Shown piece by piece: positions 1-9,675 of a DNA stretch of 64,000 nt. Under the pieces are notes generated by a model. It made no database searches. It was not told the DNA's origin and saw only the letters and a list, made by a program, of their open reading frames with translations. Location of the stretch: the NCBI RefSeq assembly GCF_014203835.1, contig NZ_JACHJW010000001.1:1426001-1490000 (forward strand), read 5' to 3'. Both the position numbers and the translations under genes were made by a program. Source of the stretch: Micromonospora polyrhachis (GTDB lineage Bacteria > Actinomycetota > Actinomycetes > Mycobacteriales > Micromonosporaceae). Within the stretch, counting starts at the first letter, position 1; the number at the start of each line of letters is the position of its first letter.

Positions 1-477
1 CAGCAGGTCAGCCCCGACGAGGAAGAGCAGCAGCATGTTGACCTGGCCGAAGTCGACCGTCTCCCGCATCGGTTCGAAGGCCGCCGCCAGGCAGAGCGCG
101 ATGGCCAGGGCGAACCACCGCGTCCAGCCGACCCGGCGGGCGATCGGGTCGACCAGCCACCACAGCAGCAGGGCGCTGGTCACCACACTGGCGGTCACGC
201 TGATCACGATCGCCGCCAGCCACGGGACGTACGCCATGGGCAGCATGATGAGCGCGGCGAACGGCGGATAGGTGAAGCCGTACTTGCTGTTGGGCTTGAG
301 CCAGTCGTAGAGCTGCCCGTCGTCGATGACCCAGTGACGCATCGCGCCGTAGTAGACCTTCAGATCGAAGAACGCGTGTCCGACCGCCGCGATGGCGAGG
401 AACGCGGTCACCCCGACGACCAGGGCGATCACGAAGATGACCTGATGCCGGGTACGCCATCGGGCACCCTGCGGCAT
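1..477 (-). CDS. GT87-family (DUF2029) polyprenol-phosphate mannosyltransferase, C-terminus cut by window edge
   Basis: The 159 visible codons read as a multi-pass membrane protein: a first hydrophobic helix (residues 14-32) is followed by FFDLKVYYGAMRHW, the aspartate-bearing first extracytoplasmic loop typical of GT-C enzymes, then YGFTYPPFAALIMLP and, near the window edge, FGQVNMLLLFL, all characteristic of the GT87/DUF2029 family. Members of this family use polyprenyl-phosphate mannose outside the membrane to add alpha-1,2 mannose to lipoglycans; the exact acceptor here is inference. The ATG at 477 is preceded by GGGAGG. The gene is divergent from the GNAT gene, with only 35 bases between them. 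Confidence 0.8.
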   Translation of the reverse strand, partial: MPQGARWRTRHQVIFVIALVVGVTAFLAIAAVGHAFFDLKVYYGAMRHWVIDDGQLYDWLKPNSKYGFTYPPFAALIMLPMAYVPWLAAIVISVTASVVTSALLLWWLVDPIARRVGWTRWFALAIALCLAAAFEPMRETVDFGQVNMLLLFLVGADLL

Positions 478-498
478 CCTTGCCTCCCTCACGTTGCG

Positions 499-504
499 TA
501 GGCT
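499..504 (+). promoter_or_regulatory. -10 box TAGGCT of a probably leaderless promoter
   Basis: TAGGCT fits the actinobacterial TANNNT -10 consensus and ends 8 bases before the ATG at 513, so transcription would start at or next to the start codon. No Shine-Dalgarno sequence is visible before this ATG. The same box at the same spacing precedes the ATG at 56805. Confidence 0.45.
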
Positions 505-512
505 CACCAGTC

Positions 513-1103
513 ATGGCTCTCGGGTACGTCCGCCCGGCGCGTCCGGAGGACGCCGCCGATATCGCACGCATTCAACTCGCGACCTGGCGGGTCGCCTATC
601 GCCGCATGCTGCCCCGACACGTGCTCGACAATCTGGACGAGGCGTGGCTGGCCCGCAGGTGGAGCGCTGCGATCGAGGCACCACCGTCCCCCCAGCACCG
701 GGTGCTGGTCGCCGTCGAGCAGGCCGAACAATCGTATCTGGTGGGTTTTGCCGCATCCGGTCCGGCCGACGAGGAGGCCCTGGCCCCCGGCGAACCAGCC
801 GAGGCCCTGGCCGACCGGGTGGTCGCGGTGACCGACCTGCTGGTCGAGCCTCGCTGGGGTCGTCGCGGCCACGGCAGCCGACTGCTCGCGGCCAGCGTGG
901 ACCTGTGGCGCGAGGACGGTCACGCCACTGCGGTGGCCTGGGCGTTCGACGGTGACCAGGCCACCCGCAAGTTCCTGACCAGCACCGGCTGGGAGCCGGA
1001 CGGGGCGGCTCGGGCCCTCGATGTCGACGACATGCTGGTCAACCAGCTCCGTCTGCACGTCTCGCTGATCCCGGCCACCGACGGACCTACCCCACCGGAG
1101 TGA
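513..1103 (+). CDS. GNAT family N-acetyltransferase
   Basis: A 196-residue protein. It opens with YVRPARPEDAADIARIQLATW, the beta1-alpha1 entry of GNAT enzymes, and carries a central DLLVEPRWGRRGHGSRLL segment, whose R-x-x-G-x-G/S acetyl-CoA pyrophosphate loop is clear. The C-terminal part (ATRKFLTSTGWEPDG) is the usual GNAT beta6-beta7 region. The substrate cannot be told. An in-frame TTG at 480 would lengthen the protein by 11 residues, but it lies inside the divergent gene's promoter, so the ATG at 513 is preferred. Confidence 0.85.
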   Translation: MALGYVRPARPEDAADIARIQLATWRVAYRRMLPRHVLDNLDEAWLARRWSAAIEAPPSPQHRVLVAVEQAEQSYLVGFAASGPADEEALAPGEPAEALADRVVAVTDLLVEPRWGRRGHGSRLLAASVDLWREDGHATAVAWAFDGDQATRKFLTSTGWEPDGAARALDVDDMLVNQLRLHVSLIPATDGPTPPE

Positions 1104-1706
1104 TCACTTCGCGCCGCTGATGACCGGGGATCCGAGCGCTTCAGCAGCTCCGAGAAGCTCGGCTAGCACCGGCAGGGTGGTGACGCCCTCGCTGCCCAGG
1201 AAGTGGCCGGCACCTGGGACGACGTGGACCTGGGCCTTCAGCCGATCAGCTAGGGCAGCGGAGGCAGCGGGAGGGACGACGGTGTCGTCGTCAGAATGGA
1301 TCACGTGACGCTGCCGGATGTTCGGTACGACCGCCGTGAGGTCCACGCCGTCGGCGAGGAAGTCGTCCAGGACGGGAAGCACATCGAGTCGGCCGGTGAA
1401 GCCCGAGACCAGGATCGCGCCACCGAGGGTCCACGGCTGCGGCAGTACCGCCAGACGCCGTAGCACGGTGATCGCGCCCAGGCTGTGCGCGACGATCCAG
1501 GTCTGCTCGTCGACGTCAGGCAGTGCGGCGCTGACCGCCTCGTGCCAATCCGCTGCGGAGGGCGCCTGCGGCTCGGGCAACGACAGGACTGTCACATCGA
1601 CGCCCCGTGCGGTGAGCAGGTCCCGTAGCCACGGGAACCAGTGGTCATCGGGTGTTGCCCCGTAGCCGTGGACGACGAGCAGCCGCTTGATCTGCGCATC
1701 CGACAT
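1104..1706 (-). CDS. RBBP9/YdeN-type alpha/beta hydrolase
   Basis: A 200-residue single-domain hydrolase. It has LLVVHGYGATPDDHWFPWL near the N-terminus (the RBBP9/YdeN oxyanion region), the nucleophile elbow IVAHSLGAI (Ser in the S-L-G elbow), a late Asp in HSDDDTVVPP and the catalytic His in VPGAGHFLG, giving a complete Ser-Asp-His triad. The substrate is unknown; the family includes small serine esterases. The frame stays open up to a TTG at 1796, but that codon is the -35 box of the MerR-type promoter, so the ATG at 1706 is chosen. It is divergent from the MerR gene and is its likely target. Confidence 0.82.
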   Translation of the reverse strand: MSDAQIKRLLVVHGYGATPDDHWFPWLRDLLTARGVDVTVLSLPEPQAPSAADWHEAVSAALPDVDEQTWIVAHSLGAITVLRRLAVLPQPWTLGGAILVSGFTGRLDVLPVLDDFLADGVDLTAVVPNIRQRHVIHSDDDTVVPPAASAALADRLKAQVHVVPGAGHFLGSEGVTTLPVLAELLGAAEALGSPVISGAK

Positions 1707-1764
1707 GGGCGGTACGGCTGGAACATCCGACGCGATCGGTGCGGTTGGAGTAGGCACGGCCAAG

Positions 1765-1796
1765 ACCGTAAGGGTTGACGCCGACGTCAAGGTCAA
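1765..1796 (-). promoter_or_regulatory. MerR-type promoter/operator between hydrolase and merR
   Basis: Read on the minus strand, TTGACC (1796-1791) is followed 19-20 bases later by TTACGG/TACGGT (1771-1765). This over-long spacer is the hallmark of promoters activated by MerR-family proteins. It holds the dyad TTGACG-TCGG-CGTCAA (1790-1775), centred in the spacer where MerR dimers bind. The site drives the hydrolase and lies directly upstream of the regulator, so autoregulation is likely. Confidence 0.7.
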
Positions 1797-1811
1797 GTCC
1801 AGGGAGGGCGA

Positions 1812-2992
<1,181 letters not shown>

Positions 2993-3487
2993 TCAACGGG
3001 AGGGGTTGGTCAGCAGGTTGTCGATCTGCCCCATCGCCAGGCGCATGCCTTCATCCATACCCATGCTCAGCAGCTGCTCAAAATCCTCAAGGCTGCTGAA
3101 CCGGTTGACCGTCGTCATCCGCGCCCCGGTCTCGGTCCCTTCGATGGTGACGGCGATCGAGACCACCGGTGCGGAGGCATCGGGTTCGCCGTCCTCACCG
3201 GCGAAGCCATCGTCGAACGCCAGCCGGAACGGCGCCTCGATCGCGGTCATCGTCCACCAGCCATGCGCCAGCTGCCCATCCGGGCCGGTCATGTGGTAGC
3301 GCGACTGCCCACCGACCACGAAGTCGTGCTGTTTGAAGGTGGCTGGCCAGGTCGGCGGCCCCCACCACCGTTCCAGCTGTCGCGGGTCCTCCCACACCTG
3401 CCACACCCGTTCGACACCGGCATCGAACTCGGCGACGAAGGTAAGCGTGAGCGCCTGCTCGTCCTTGTGGACACTGATCACGGCCAT
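2993..3487 (-). CDS. SRPBCC/AHSA1-family protein
   Basis: A 164-residue protein of the START-like SRPBCC fold in the Aha1 C-terminal-like group: an FDAGVERVWQVWEDPRQLERWWGPP segment (quoted in part: WEDPRQLERWWGPP) is diagnostic, followed by the RYHMTGPDG strand and the long C-terminal helix. Members bind small hydrophobic ligands in a deep cavity; the ligand is unknown. It follows the ArsR-type gene after 4 bases and is surely co-transcribed with it, the common ArsR-SRPBCC pair. The ATG at 3487 follows an AAAGG ribosome-binding site. Confidence 0.85.
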   Translation of the reverse strand: MAVISVHKDEQALTLTFVAEFDAGVERVWQVWEDPRQLERWWGPPTWPATFKQHDFVVGGQSRYHMTGPDGQLAHGWWTMTAIEAPFRLAFDDGFAGEDGEPDASAPVVSIAVTIEGTETGARMTTVNRFSSLEDFEQLLSMGMDEGMRLAMGQIDNLLTNPSR

Positions 3488-3491
3488 CGGG

Positions 3492-3836
3492 TCACTGCCT
3501 TTCTCGATCTTCTGCCAGGAGTTGTTCGATACCGCCAACGCGGTCCCGCCAGAGCTTCTCGTAGGCCGCGAGCAGCTGCGCCGCACGTCGAAGCGACGTG
3601 ACGTCTGCGTGTACGACCTGCTCCCGCCCGCGTCGTTCTTTGCTGACCAGGGCGGCCCGCTCCAGGACCGCGACGTGCTTCTGGACTGCCGCAAAGCTCA
3701 TCGAATAGTGCTGGGCCAGGGCAGACACCGACTGCTCCGCGCGCAGGACACGGGTGATGATGTCTCGACGCGTGGCGTCCGCCAGGGCGTGGAAGATGAG
3801 GTCCACGTCTGCGGTATCCGACTTATCTACAACCAT
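3492..3836 (-). CDS. ArsR/SmtB-family winged-helix repressor
   Basis: A 114-residue regulator with DLIFHALADATRRDIITRVL (helices 1-2), SVSALAQHYSMSFAAVQKHV (helix-turn-helix) and the wing LVSKERRGREQ. No CxC or other ArsR metal site is seen, which fits the sub-group paired with SRPBCC proteins. The start codon lies inside a perfect palindrome and a TAACGT -10 box ends 8 bases upstream, so the mRNA is probably leaderless and autorepressed. An open frame reaches back to 3896, but it would translate through the operator and promoter. Confidence 0.88.
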   Translation of the reverse strand: MVVDKSDTADVDLIFHALADATRRDIITRVLRAEQSVSALAQHYSMSFAAVQKHVAVLERAALVSKERRGREQVVHADVTSLRRAAQLLAAYEKLWRDRVGGIEQLLAEDRERQ

Positions 3837-3845
3837 TTGGTTGTA
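3828..3845. promoter_or_regulatory. ArsR operator palindrome
   Basis: TACAACCA-TT-TGGTTGTA is an 18-base inverted repeat with perfect 8-base arms. It overlaps the ATG of the ArsR gene at 3836 and sits just downstream of its -10 box, so bound repressor would block transcription start directly. Confidence 0.7.
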
Positions 3846-3962
3846 CGTTAGCGTGCGCGAGCGCCGAGCACAATCAGTATCGACAAGTTCGACCAAACGT
3901 TACCCGACGCCCGCCCGCAGCAGCAGGGCACGGCAGTCGGATCCGGATCCGGATGTAACCGC

Positions 3963-5432
3963 CTAGGCCGGTTCGACGTCGGCGAAGTCGCCCTCGCCGA
4001 ACGGGCCGACCACGGCCAACGACATCGGGCGGGCCAGCAGCTCGGCCGCGAGGGTGTTCACCTCTTCGGCGGTCACCGCGTCCACCCGGGCCAACAGCTC
4101 GTCGACCGAGAGCAGGTCGCCGTAAAGAAGTTCACCCTTGGCCAGCCGGCTCATCCGGGACCCGGTGTCCTCCAGGCCGAGCACGTACGAGCCCTTCGCC
4201 ATGCCCTTGCCTCGGGCCAGCTCGGTCTCGGTGATGCCGTGTGCGGCGACCTCGGCCAGCCCGGCGCGGACCAGCTCCAGCACCTCGTCGACCTTGCCCG
4301 GCGCGCAGCCGGCGTAGACGGCGAAGACGCCACTGTCGGCGTACTGGCTGGCGTATGAGTAGACCGAGTAGGCCAGGCCGCGCTGCTCGCGGATCTCCTG
4401 GAAGAGCCGGCTGGACATGCCGCCGCCGAGCACGTTGTTGAGTACGCCGAGGGCGAACCGCCGCTCGTCCAGCCGGTCGATGGCGGGGCAGCCGAGTACG
4501 ACGTGCGCCTGCTCGGTGTCCTTGCGCTCGACCAGGGTCCGGGCCGGCAGCGTACGGACCGGTGTGCCCGCCGGCCGGGGCGTGCCCGGCTGCGCCGGTT
4601 CGGTGTCCAGCGGAGTCCCGCGCAGCGCCTGCCGGACCTGCTTGACCACGGTGGTGTGGTCCAGGTTGCCGGCGGCGGCGATGACGATCGTCGGGGGCGT
4701 GTAGCGACGCCGGTAGAAGCCCTGGATCTGCCGCCGCGTCATCGGGGTGATGGTCTCCTCGGTGCCGGAGATGAGCCGGCCGAGGGGATGGTCGCCGTAG
4801 ATGGCCTGGGCAAAAAGGTCGTGCACCTCGTCGCCCGGCTCGTCGTCGTGCATGGCGATCTCTTCGAGGATCACGCCGCGCTCGGTCTCGACGTCGGCCG
4901 GATCCAGCACCGAGTCGGCGACCAGGTCGCACATCACGTCGATCGCCAACGGCAGATCGGCGTCGAGTACTCGGGCGTAGTAGCAGGTGTATTCCTTCGT
5001 GGTGAAGGCGTTGGTCTCCCCGCCGACCGCCTCGATCTGGGCGGAGATCTCCAGGGCACTCCGTTTCCGGGTCCCCTTGAAAAGCAGATGCTCCAGGAAG
5101 TGGGAGACACCGGAGAGGGAGCCGGTCTCGTCCCGCGAGCCGATCCCCACCCAGATCCCGAACGACACACTGCGCATCGCCGGGATCGCCTCGGTGAGCA
5201 CCCGCAACCCGCTGGGCAGGACCGTACGGCGTACGGTGCCGCCCAGCGGATCGGTGGTCAGGGTACGGGTGACCGCCCGGGCCGGTGCGTCAGCGCCGGC
5301 CCCGGACGATCCGGTCCCACGGGCCCGATGGGACGTCCCCTGCTGTCCTGGTCCTCGATGCGCGCCGGCCGGAACCGGCCCCGCCGTCCCACGTTCCTCC
5401 AGGGAAAACGGTGACCGGTTCGCCCGACTCAA
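3963..5432 (-). CDS. M16 family zinc metallopeptidase (PepR/mitochondrial processing peptidase-like)
   Basis: A 489-residue M16B peptidase. The inverted zinc motif HFLEH is at residues 111-115 and the third ligand lies in the downstream ETERGVILEEI segment. The C-terminal inactive half follows with the RGLAYSVYSYASQY segment. It matches M. tuberculosis Rv2782c (pepR), which also follows the pnp gene. The first 55 residues are low-complexity and not conserved in type, so the TTG start at 5432 is uncertain. It is separated from pnp by 64 bases and likely shares its transcript. Confidence 0.9.
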   Translation of the reverse strand: MSRANRSPFSLEERGTAGPVPAGAHRGPGQQGTSHRARGTGSSGAGADAPARAVTRTLTTDPLGGTVRRTVLPSGLRVLTEAIPAMRSVSFGIWVGIGSRDETGSLSGVSHFLEHLLFKGTRKRSALEISAQIEAVGGETNAFTTKEYTCYYARVLDADLPLAIDVMCDLVADSVLDPADVETERGVILEEIAMHDDEPGDEVHDLFAQAIYGDHPLGRLISGTEETITPMTRRQIQGFYRRRYTPPTIVIAAAGNLDHTTVVKQVRQALRGTPLDTEPAQPGTPRPAGTPVRTLPARTLVERKDTEQAHVVLGCPAIDRLDERRFALGVLNNVLGGGMSSRLFQEIREQRGLAYSVYSYASQYADSGVFAVYAGCAPGKVDEVLELVRAGLAEVAAHGITETELARGKGMAKGSYVLGLEDTGSRMSRLAKGELLYGDLLSVDELLARVDAVTAEEVNTLAAELLARPMSLAVVGPFGEGDFADVEPA

Positions 5433-5496
5433 GAGACCACGACTCCTAGCTCGACAGGACAGCGGGGATTACGAAACGGGGAACGACCCGATGGGG

Positions 5497-7872
5497 TCAG
5501 CTGTGCCGGCTACGGCGACGACGGGGACCACCCTCGCCGCCACCCTCGCCGCCACCCTCGCCGCCCTCGCGGTCGCCCCGGCTCGGCCCCCGCTCGCCGC
5601 GCTCCCGGTCACCCCGGTCGCGCGGGCCCCGGTCGCCCCGGTCCCGGCTGGCCGGACGCTCGCCGCCGGCTGCCTCGGCCGGTGCCTCCTCGCCCTCCGG
5701 CCGCACCTTGTCCAGGTAGATCTTGCCCCGGGCGTCGATGTCGGCGATCTGCACCTCGACCTTGTCGCCCACGTTGAGGTAGTCCTCGACCCGCTCGACC
5801 CGCTTGCCGTCGCCCACCTTGGAGATGTGCAGCAGGCCGTCGCGGCCCGGCAGCAGCGAGACGAAGGCACCGAACGCCGCCGTCTTCACCACGGTGCCGA
5901 GGAACTTGTCGCCGACCTTCGGCAGGGTCGGGTTGGCGATGGCGTTGATCCGCTCGACCGCAGCCTCGGCCGACGGGCCGTTGGTCGCGCCGACGTAGAT
6001 CGTGCCGTCGTCCTCGATGGAGATCTCGGCACCGGTCTCGTCCTGGATGGCGTTGATGGTCTGTCCCTTGGGGCCGATCACCATACCGATCTTGTCGACC
6101 GGGATCTTGACCGTGGTCACCCGCGGCGCGTAGTCCGACATCCTCGCCGGCGACTCGATCGCCTGCTGCATGACGCCGAGGATGGTGGAGCGGGCCTCGT
6201 GCGCCTGCTTGAGCGCGGCGGCCAGCACGTCCGACGGGATGCCGTCGAGCTTGGTGTCGAGCTGCAACGCGGTAACGAACTCGGGGGTGCCGGCGACCTT
6301 GAAGTCCATGTCACCGAAGGCATCCTCGGCACCGAGGATGTCGGTCAGCGTGACGTACTCGGTCTTGCCGTCCACCTCGTCGGAGATCAGCCCCATCGCG
6401 ATGCCGGCGACCGGTGCCTTCAGCGGCACACCGGCCGAGAGCAGCGCCAGGGTGGAGGCGCAGACCGAGCCCATGCTGGTGGAGCCGTTGGAGCCGAGCG
6501 CCTCGGAAACCTGGCGGATGGCGTACGGGAACTCCTCCCGGGCCGGCAGGACCGGGATGAGGGCCCGCTCGGCGAGCGCCCCGTGGCCGATCTCGCGCCG
6601 CTTCGGCGCGCCCACCCGGCCGGTCTCGCCGACCGAGTACGGCGGGAAGTTGTAGTTGTGCATGTAGCGCTTGGACTTCTCCGGGGAGAGGGTGTCCAGC
6701 GACTGCTCCATGCGCAGCATGTTGAGTGTGGTGACGCCGAGGATCTGCGTCTCGCCCCGCTCGAACAGCGCCGAGCCGTGCACCCGGGGCAGCACCTGGA
6801 TCTCGGCGGTCAGCGGCCGGATGTCCCGGGGGCCCCGGCCGTCGATGCGGACCTGCTCGCGCAGTACGCGGGAGCGCACCTCGGACTTGTTCAGCGAGCG
6901 GAACGCCGCGCCGATCTCCTTCTCGCGGCCCTCGAACTGACCGGCGAGCTGCTCGTACACCTTGTCCTTGATCCGGTCCAGGGCGTCCTCGCGCTCCGCC
7001 TTGCCGGCGATCTTCAGCGCCTCGGCGACCTCGTCCCGACCGGCGGCGGCAACCGCCTCGTAGACGTCGTCGGAGTAGTCCAGGAAGACCGGGAACTCGC
7101 CGACCGGCTTCGCCGCCACCTCGGCCAGCTCGCTCTGCGCGCGGCACAGCTCCCGGATGGCCGGCTTGGCGGCCTCCAGGCCGCTGGCGACGACCTCCTC
7201 GGTCGGCGCGGTCGCGCCACCGGCGACCAGGGCGACGGTGTGCTCGGTCGCCTCGGCCTCGACCATCATGATCGCGACGTCGCCGTCCGGCAGCGTACGG
7301 CCGGCCACGACCATGTCGAAGGTGGCCCGGCCCAGCTCCTCGTGGGTCGGGAAGGCCACCCACTGGCCGTCGACGTGGGCCATCCGGGTCGCCCCGATCG
7401 GGCCGGAAAACGGCAGGCCGGAGAGCTTGGTGGAGAGCGACGCGGCGTTGATCGCCACCACGTCGTACGGGTGTTGCGGGTCGAGCGCCAGGACGGTCTC
7501 GACGACCTGGACCTCGTTACGCAGGCCCTTGACGAACGACGGGCGCAGCGGCCGGTCGATCAGGCGGCAGGTGAGGATCGCGTCCTCACTGGGCCGGCCC
7601 TCGCGGCGGAAGAACGAGCCGGGGATACGGCCAGCGGCGTACATCCGCTCCTCGACGTCCACGGTCAGCGGGAAGAAGTCGAACTGCTCCTTCGGCTGCT
7701 TGCTGGCCGTGGTGGCGGAGAGGACGACCGTCTCGCCGAGCTGGGCGAGGACGGAGCCGGCGGCCTGGCGGGCCAGGCGGCCGCTGGAGAAGACGATCTC
7801 ACGGGTGCCGAAGGACCCGTTGTCGATCACTGCCTTGCTGTGCTGGGTGCCGAGATTGGTCTGCTCGGTCAT
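5497..7872 (-). CDS. pnp: Polyribonucleotide nucleotidyltransferase (PNPase / guanosine pentaphosphate synthetase I)
   Basis: A 791-residue 3'-5' phosphorolytic exoribonuclease and polymerase of the actinobacterial GpsI type. Two RNase PH domains flank an alpha-helical linker; the second contains the active-site stretch [14 protein letters not shown] and [22 protein letters not shown] domain ([20 protein letters not shown]) and an S1 domain ([18 protein letters not shown]) follow. The last 65 residues are an Arg/Gly/Asp/Glu-rich disordered tail. GAAGGAG lies 12 bases before the ATG. Placement downstream of rpsO is the classic bacterial rpsO-pnp order. Confidence 0.97.
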   Translation of the reverse strand: MTEQTNLGTQHSKAVIDNGSFGTREIVFSSGRLARQAAGSVLAQLGETVVLSATTASKQPKEQFDFFPLTVDVEERMYAAGRIPGSFFRREGRPSEDAILTCRLIDRPLRPSFVKGLRNEVQVVETVLALDPQHPYDVVAINAASLSTKLSGLPFSGPIGATRMAHVDGQWVAFPTHEELGRATFDMVVAGRTLPDGDVAIMMVEAEATEHTVALVAGGATAPTEEVVASGLEAAKPAIRELCRAQSELAEVAAKPVGEFPVFLDYSDDVYEAVAAAGRDEVAEALKIAGKAEREDALDRIKDKVYEQLAGQFEGREKEIGAAFRSLNKSEVRSRVLREQVRIDGRGPRDIRPLTAEIQVLPRVHGSALFERGETQILGVTTLNMLRMEQSLDTLSPEKSKRYMHNYNFPPYSVGETGRVGAPKRREIGHGALAERALIPVLPAREEFPYAIRQVSEALGSNGSTSMGSVCASTLALLSAGVPLKAPVAGIAMGLISDEVDGKTEYVTLTDILGAEDAFGDMDFKVAGTPEFVTALQLDTKLDGIPSDVLAAALKQAHEARSTILGVMQQAIESPARMSDYAPRVTTVKIPVDKIGMVIGPKGQTINAIQDETGAEISIEDDGTIYVGATNGPSAEAAVERINAIANPTLPKVGDKFLGTVVKTAAFGAFVSLLPGRDGLLHISKVGDGKRVERVEDYLNVGDKVEVQIADIDARGKIYLDKVRPEGEEAPAEAAGGERPASRDRGDRGPRDRGDRERGERGPSRGDREGGEGGGEGGGEGGPRRRRSRHS

Positions 7873-8061
7873 GAGTGTTTCGCACTCCTTCGGTCATGGG
7901 GCTCACGACCTGTGGAGCGATTCAGGCGGCCGGTCTTCGATTGAAGCGCCCGGGGTGGGCCGGCATGGCGCCGGCCGGCCCGGAGGCCACTACCGGAGAC
8001 CGGTGCGCTGACTGCTCCCCATCGGGTGGTCGCGCTGGCCCCTGTTATGGGTGGTCATGCC

Positions 8062-8098
8062 AGCGGGGGGAGCGGCTTTGTCAGCCGCTCCCCCCGCT
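8062..8098 (-). terminator. Strong hairpin after rpsO
   Basis: A 16-base perfect stem AGCGGGGGGAGCGGCT with a 5-base loop begins 5 bases past the rpsO stop. There is no U-tract, as is usual for actinobacterial terminators. It lies between rpsO and pnp, so it may terminate, attenuate, or act as an RNA-processing barrier before pnp. Confidence 0.7.
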
Positions 8099-8102
8099 CA
8101 CG

Positions 8103-8372
8103 TCACCTCCGCAGGCCGAGTCGCTCGATCAGCGACCGGTAGCGGTTGATGTCCTTCTTCTGCATGTAGTTCAGCAGCCGCCGGCGCCGACCGACCAGCA
8201 GCAGCAGACCACGGCGGCTGTGGTGGTCCTGCTTGTGCACCTTCAGGTGCTCGGTGAGGTCGGCGATCCGCTTGGTCAGCACCGCGACCTGCACCTCGGG
8301 CGAACCGGTGTCACCCTCGGCGGTTGCGTAGTCCTGCCGGATCTTGGCCTTGGCTTCTTGGTCGAGCGCCAT
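8103..8372 (-). CDS. rpsO: 30S ribosomal protein S15
   Basis: An 89-residue protein with the full S15 pattern: [20 protein letters not shown], then [20 protein letters not shown] and the C-terminal Y-x-x-L-I-x-x-L-G-L-R-R. It binds 16S rRNA helix 22 and nucleates the platform of the small subunit. AGGGAG precedes the ATG. The 256 bases between this gene and ribF on the 5' side hold only its promoter region and possibly the leader through which S15 proteins often autoregulate; no clear structure was assigned there. Confidence 0.98.
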   Translation of the reverse strand: MALDQEAKAKIRQDYATAEGDTGSPEVQVAVLTKRIADLTEHLKVHKQDHHSRRGLLLLVGRRRRLLNYMQKKDINRYRSLIERLGLRR

Positions 8373-8628
8373 TTTCTCCCTGTTTCGGTGGGTTCGTCAT
8401 TGCGATCCGTGCCCGGGCCGAAGACCGCCGCACGGATGACCCCGCACCCGCGGCGTCGTGCAGGCACGCGGGGCCCCGTCGGTGACCCGACGTCCCCGTC
8501 AGGTTACCAGCTCCCGGCTGAGCGGCCATTCGAAGGGCACGGCGTGGCCCGTCGACCGGCTCGCCAGCGCAGCACCACCACGCCGGCGACCAGCTCAGGC
8601 AGCAGCAATCTGGGCCCCGCCGACCGGC

Positions 8629-9591
8629 TCAGCAGAGCACCTGACGGGCCTGCTCGACATCCTCGTTCATCTGGGCGATCAGCGGTTCGATGGTGTCGTA
8701 CCGGCGCATCTCCCGCAGGTGCGCGACGAAGTCCAGCGCGAGCCGCTCGCCGTAGAGGTCACCGTCGAAGTCGAGCACGTACGCCTCGACCCGGCGCTCC
8801 CGCCCGGAGAACGTCGGGTTGGTGCCGATCGACACCGCTGCCGGCAGCGACACCGACCCACCGGCTGCCGCCCGACCGTCCGCCGTCCGGTTGGAGGGCC
8901 GGATCAGCCGGGCCGCGTACACGCCGTCGGCCGGCACGGCCGCGTGCCGGTGACAGAGCAGGTTGGCCGTCGGGAAGCCCAACTCGCGTCCCCGCTGGTC
9001 CCCCCGGATCACCACTCCCTCCAGCCGGTGCGGCCGCCCCAGGGCCGCTGCCGCCGCCACCACGTCCCCGGCATCGACGCAGGCCCGGGTGTACGTCGAG
9101 GAGAAGACCGTGCCGTCGTCGGCCACCAGCGGTGGGGCCTCGACCCCGAACCCGAAGGTCCGGCCCAGCCGTTCCAACAGCGCCACGTCACCGGCCGCCC
9201 GGTGCCCGAAGCGGAAGTTCTCCCCCACCACGACCAGCGCGGCGTGCAGGTGTTCGACCAGGATGTCGTGCACGAATGCCTCGGGCGACAGCCGGGAGAA
9301 CTCGGGGGTGAACGGCACCACACAGAGCACATCCACGCCGAGCGCCTCGATCAACTCCGCCTTGCGAGCCGGTTCGGTCAGCACGGCCGGATGCGAGCCG
9401 GGCCGGACCACCTCCGCCGGGTGCGGGTCGAAGGTGACCACCACCGACTGCACCCCCAGGTCCCGGGCTCGCTTCACCGCGTGCCCGATGGTCGCCTGGT
9501 GGCCCTTGTGCACGCCGTCGAAGACGCCGATGGTGACCACCGACCGGCCCCAGCCGCCCGGCGCCGCCTCGTACCCCCGCCACCGCTGCAT
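8629..9591 (-). CDS. ribF: Bifunctional riboflavin kinase / FAD synthetase
   Basis: This 320-residue enzyme makes FMN then FAD from riboflavin. The N-terminal FAD synthetase domain has VTIGVFDGVHKGHQATIGHA (nucleotidyltransferase H-x-G-H) and VVVGENFRFGHRAAGD; the C-terminal kinase domain has the signature RGRELGFPTANL. ATG 9591 is preceded by GGGGGA at good spacing, preferred over the in-frame upstream codon at 9624. The position between truB and rpsO is conserved in actinobacteria. Confidence 0.96.
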   Translation of the reverse strand: MQRWRGYEAAPGGWGRSVVTIGVFDGVHKGHQATIGHAVKRARDLGVQSVVVTFDPHPAEVVRPGSHPAVLTEPARKAELIEALGVDVLCVVPFTPEFSRLSPEAFVHDILVEHLHAALVVVGENFRFGHRAAGDVALLERLGRTFGFGVEAPPLVADDGTVFSSTYTRACVDAGDVVAAAAALGRPHRLEGVVIRGDQRGRELGFPTANLLCHRHAAVPADGVYAARLIRPSNRTADGRAAAGGSVSLPAAVSIGTNPTFSGRERRVEAYVLDFDGDLYGERLALDFVAHLREMRRYDTIEPLIAQMNEDVEQARQVLC

Positions 9592-9675
9592 GCGCGTGTC
9601 CCCCTGCCCTGTTTTCGTTCCCACCGGCCGGTCGCCGGCGCTCCCCGTCGTTGCGCGTACCGTCGCCGCCGCTGG

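Noticed and set aside
8-571. 187-codon minus-strand frame at the window start
   Set aside because: The true gene here is the GT87 membrane protein in another minus-strand frame starting at 477; the 187-codon frame is Arg/Gly-rich and lacks hydrophobic helices.
4987-7944. A 985-codon open frame antisense to the M16 and pnp genes
   Set aside because: It is a shadow frame caused by high GC at third positions of the real minus-strand genes. The pnp and M16 motifs are intact, and the antisense translation shows no family signature.
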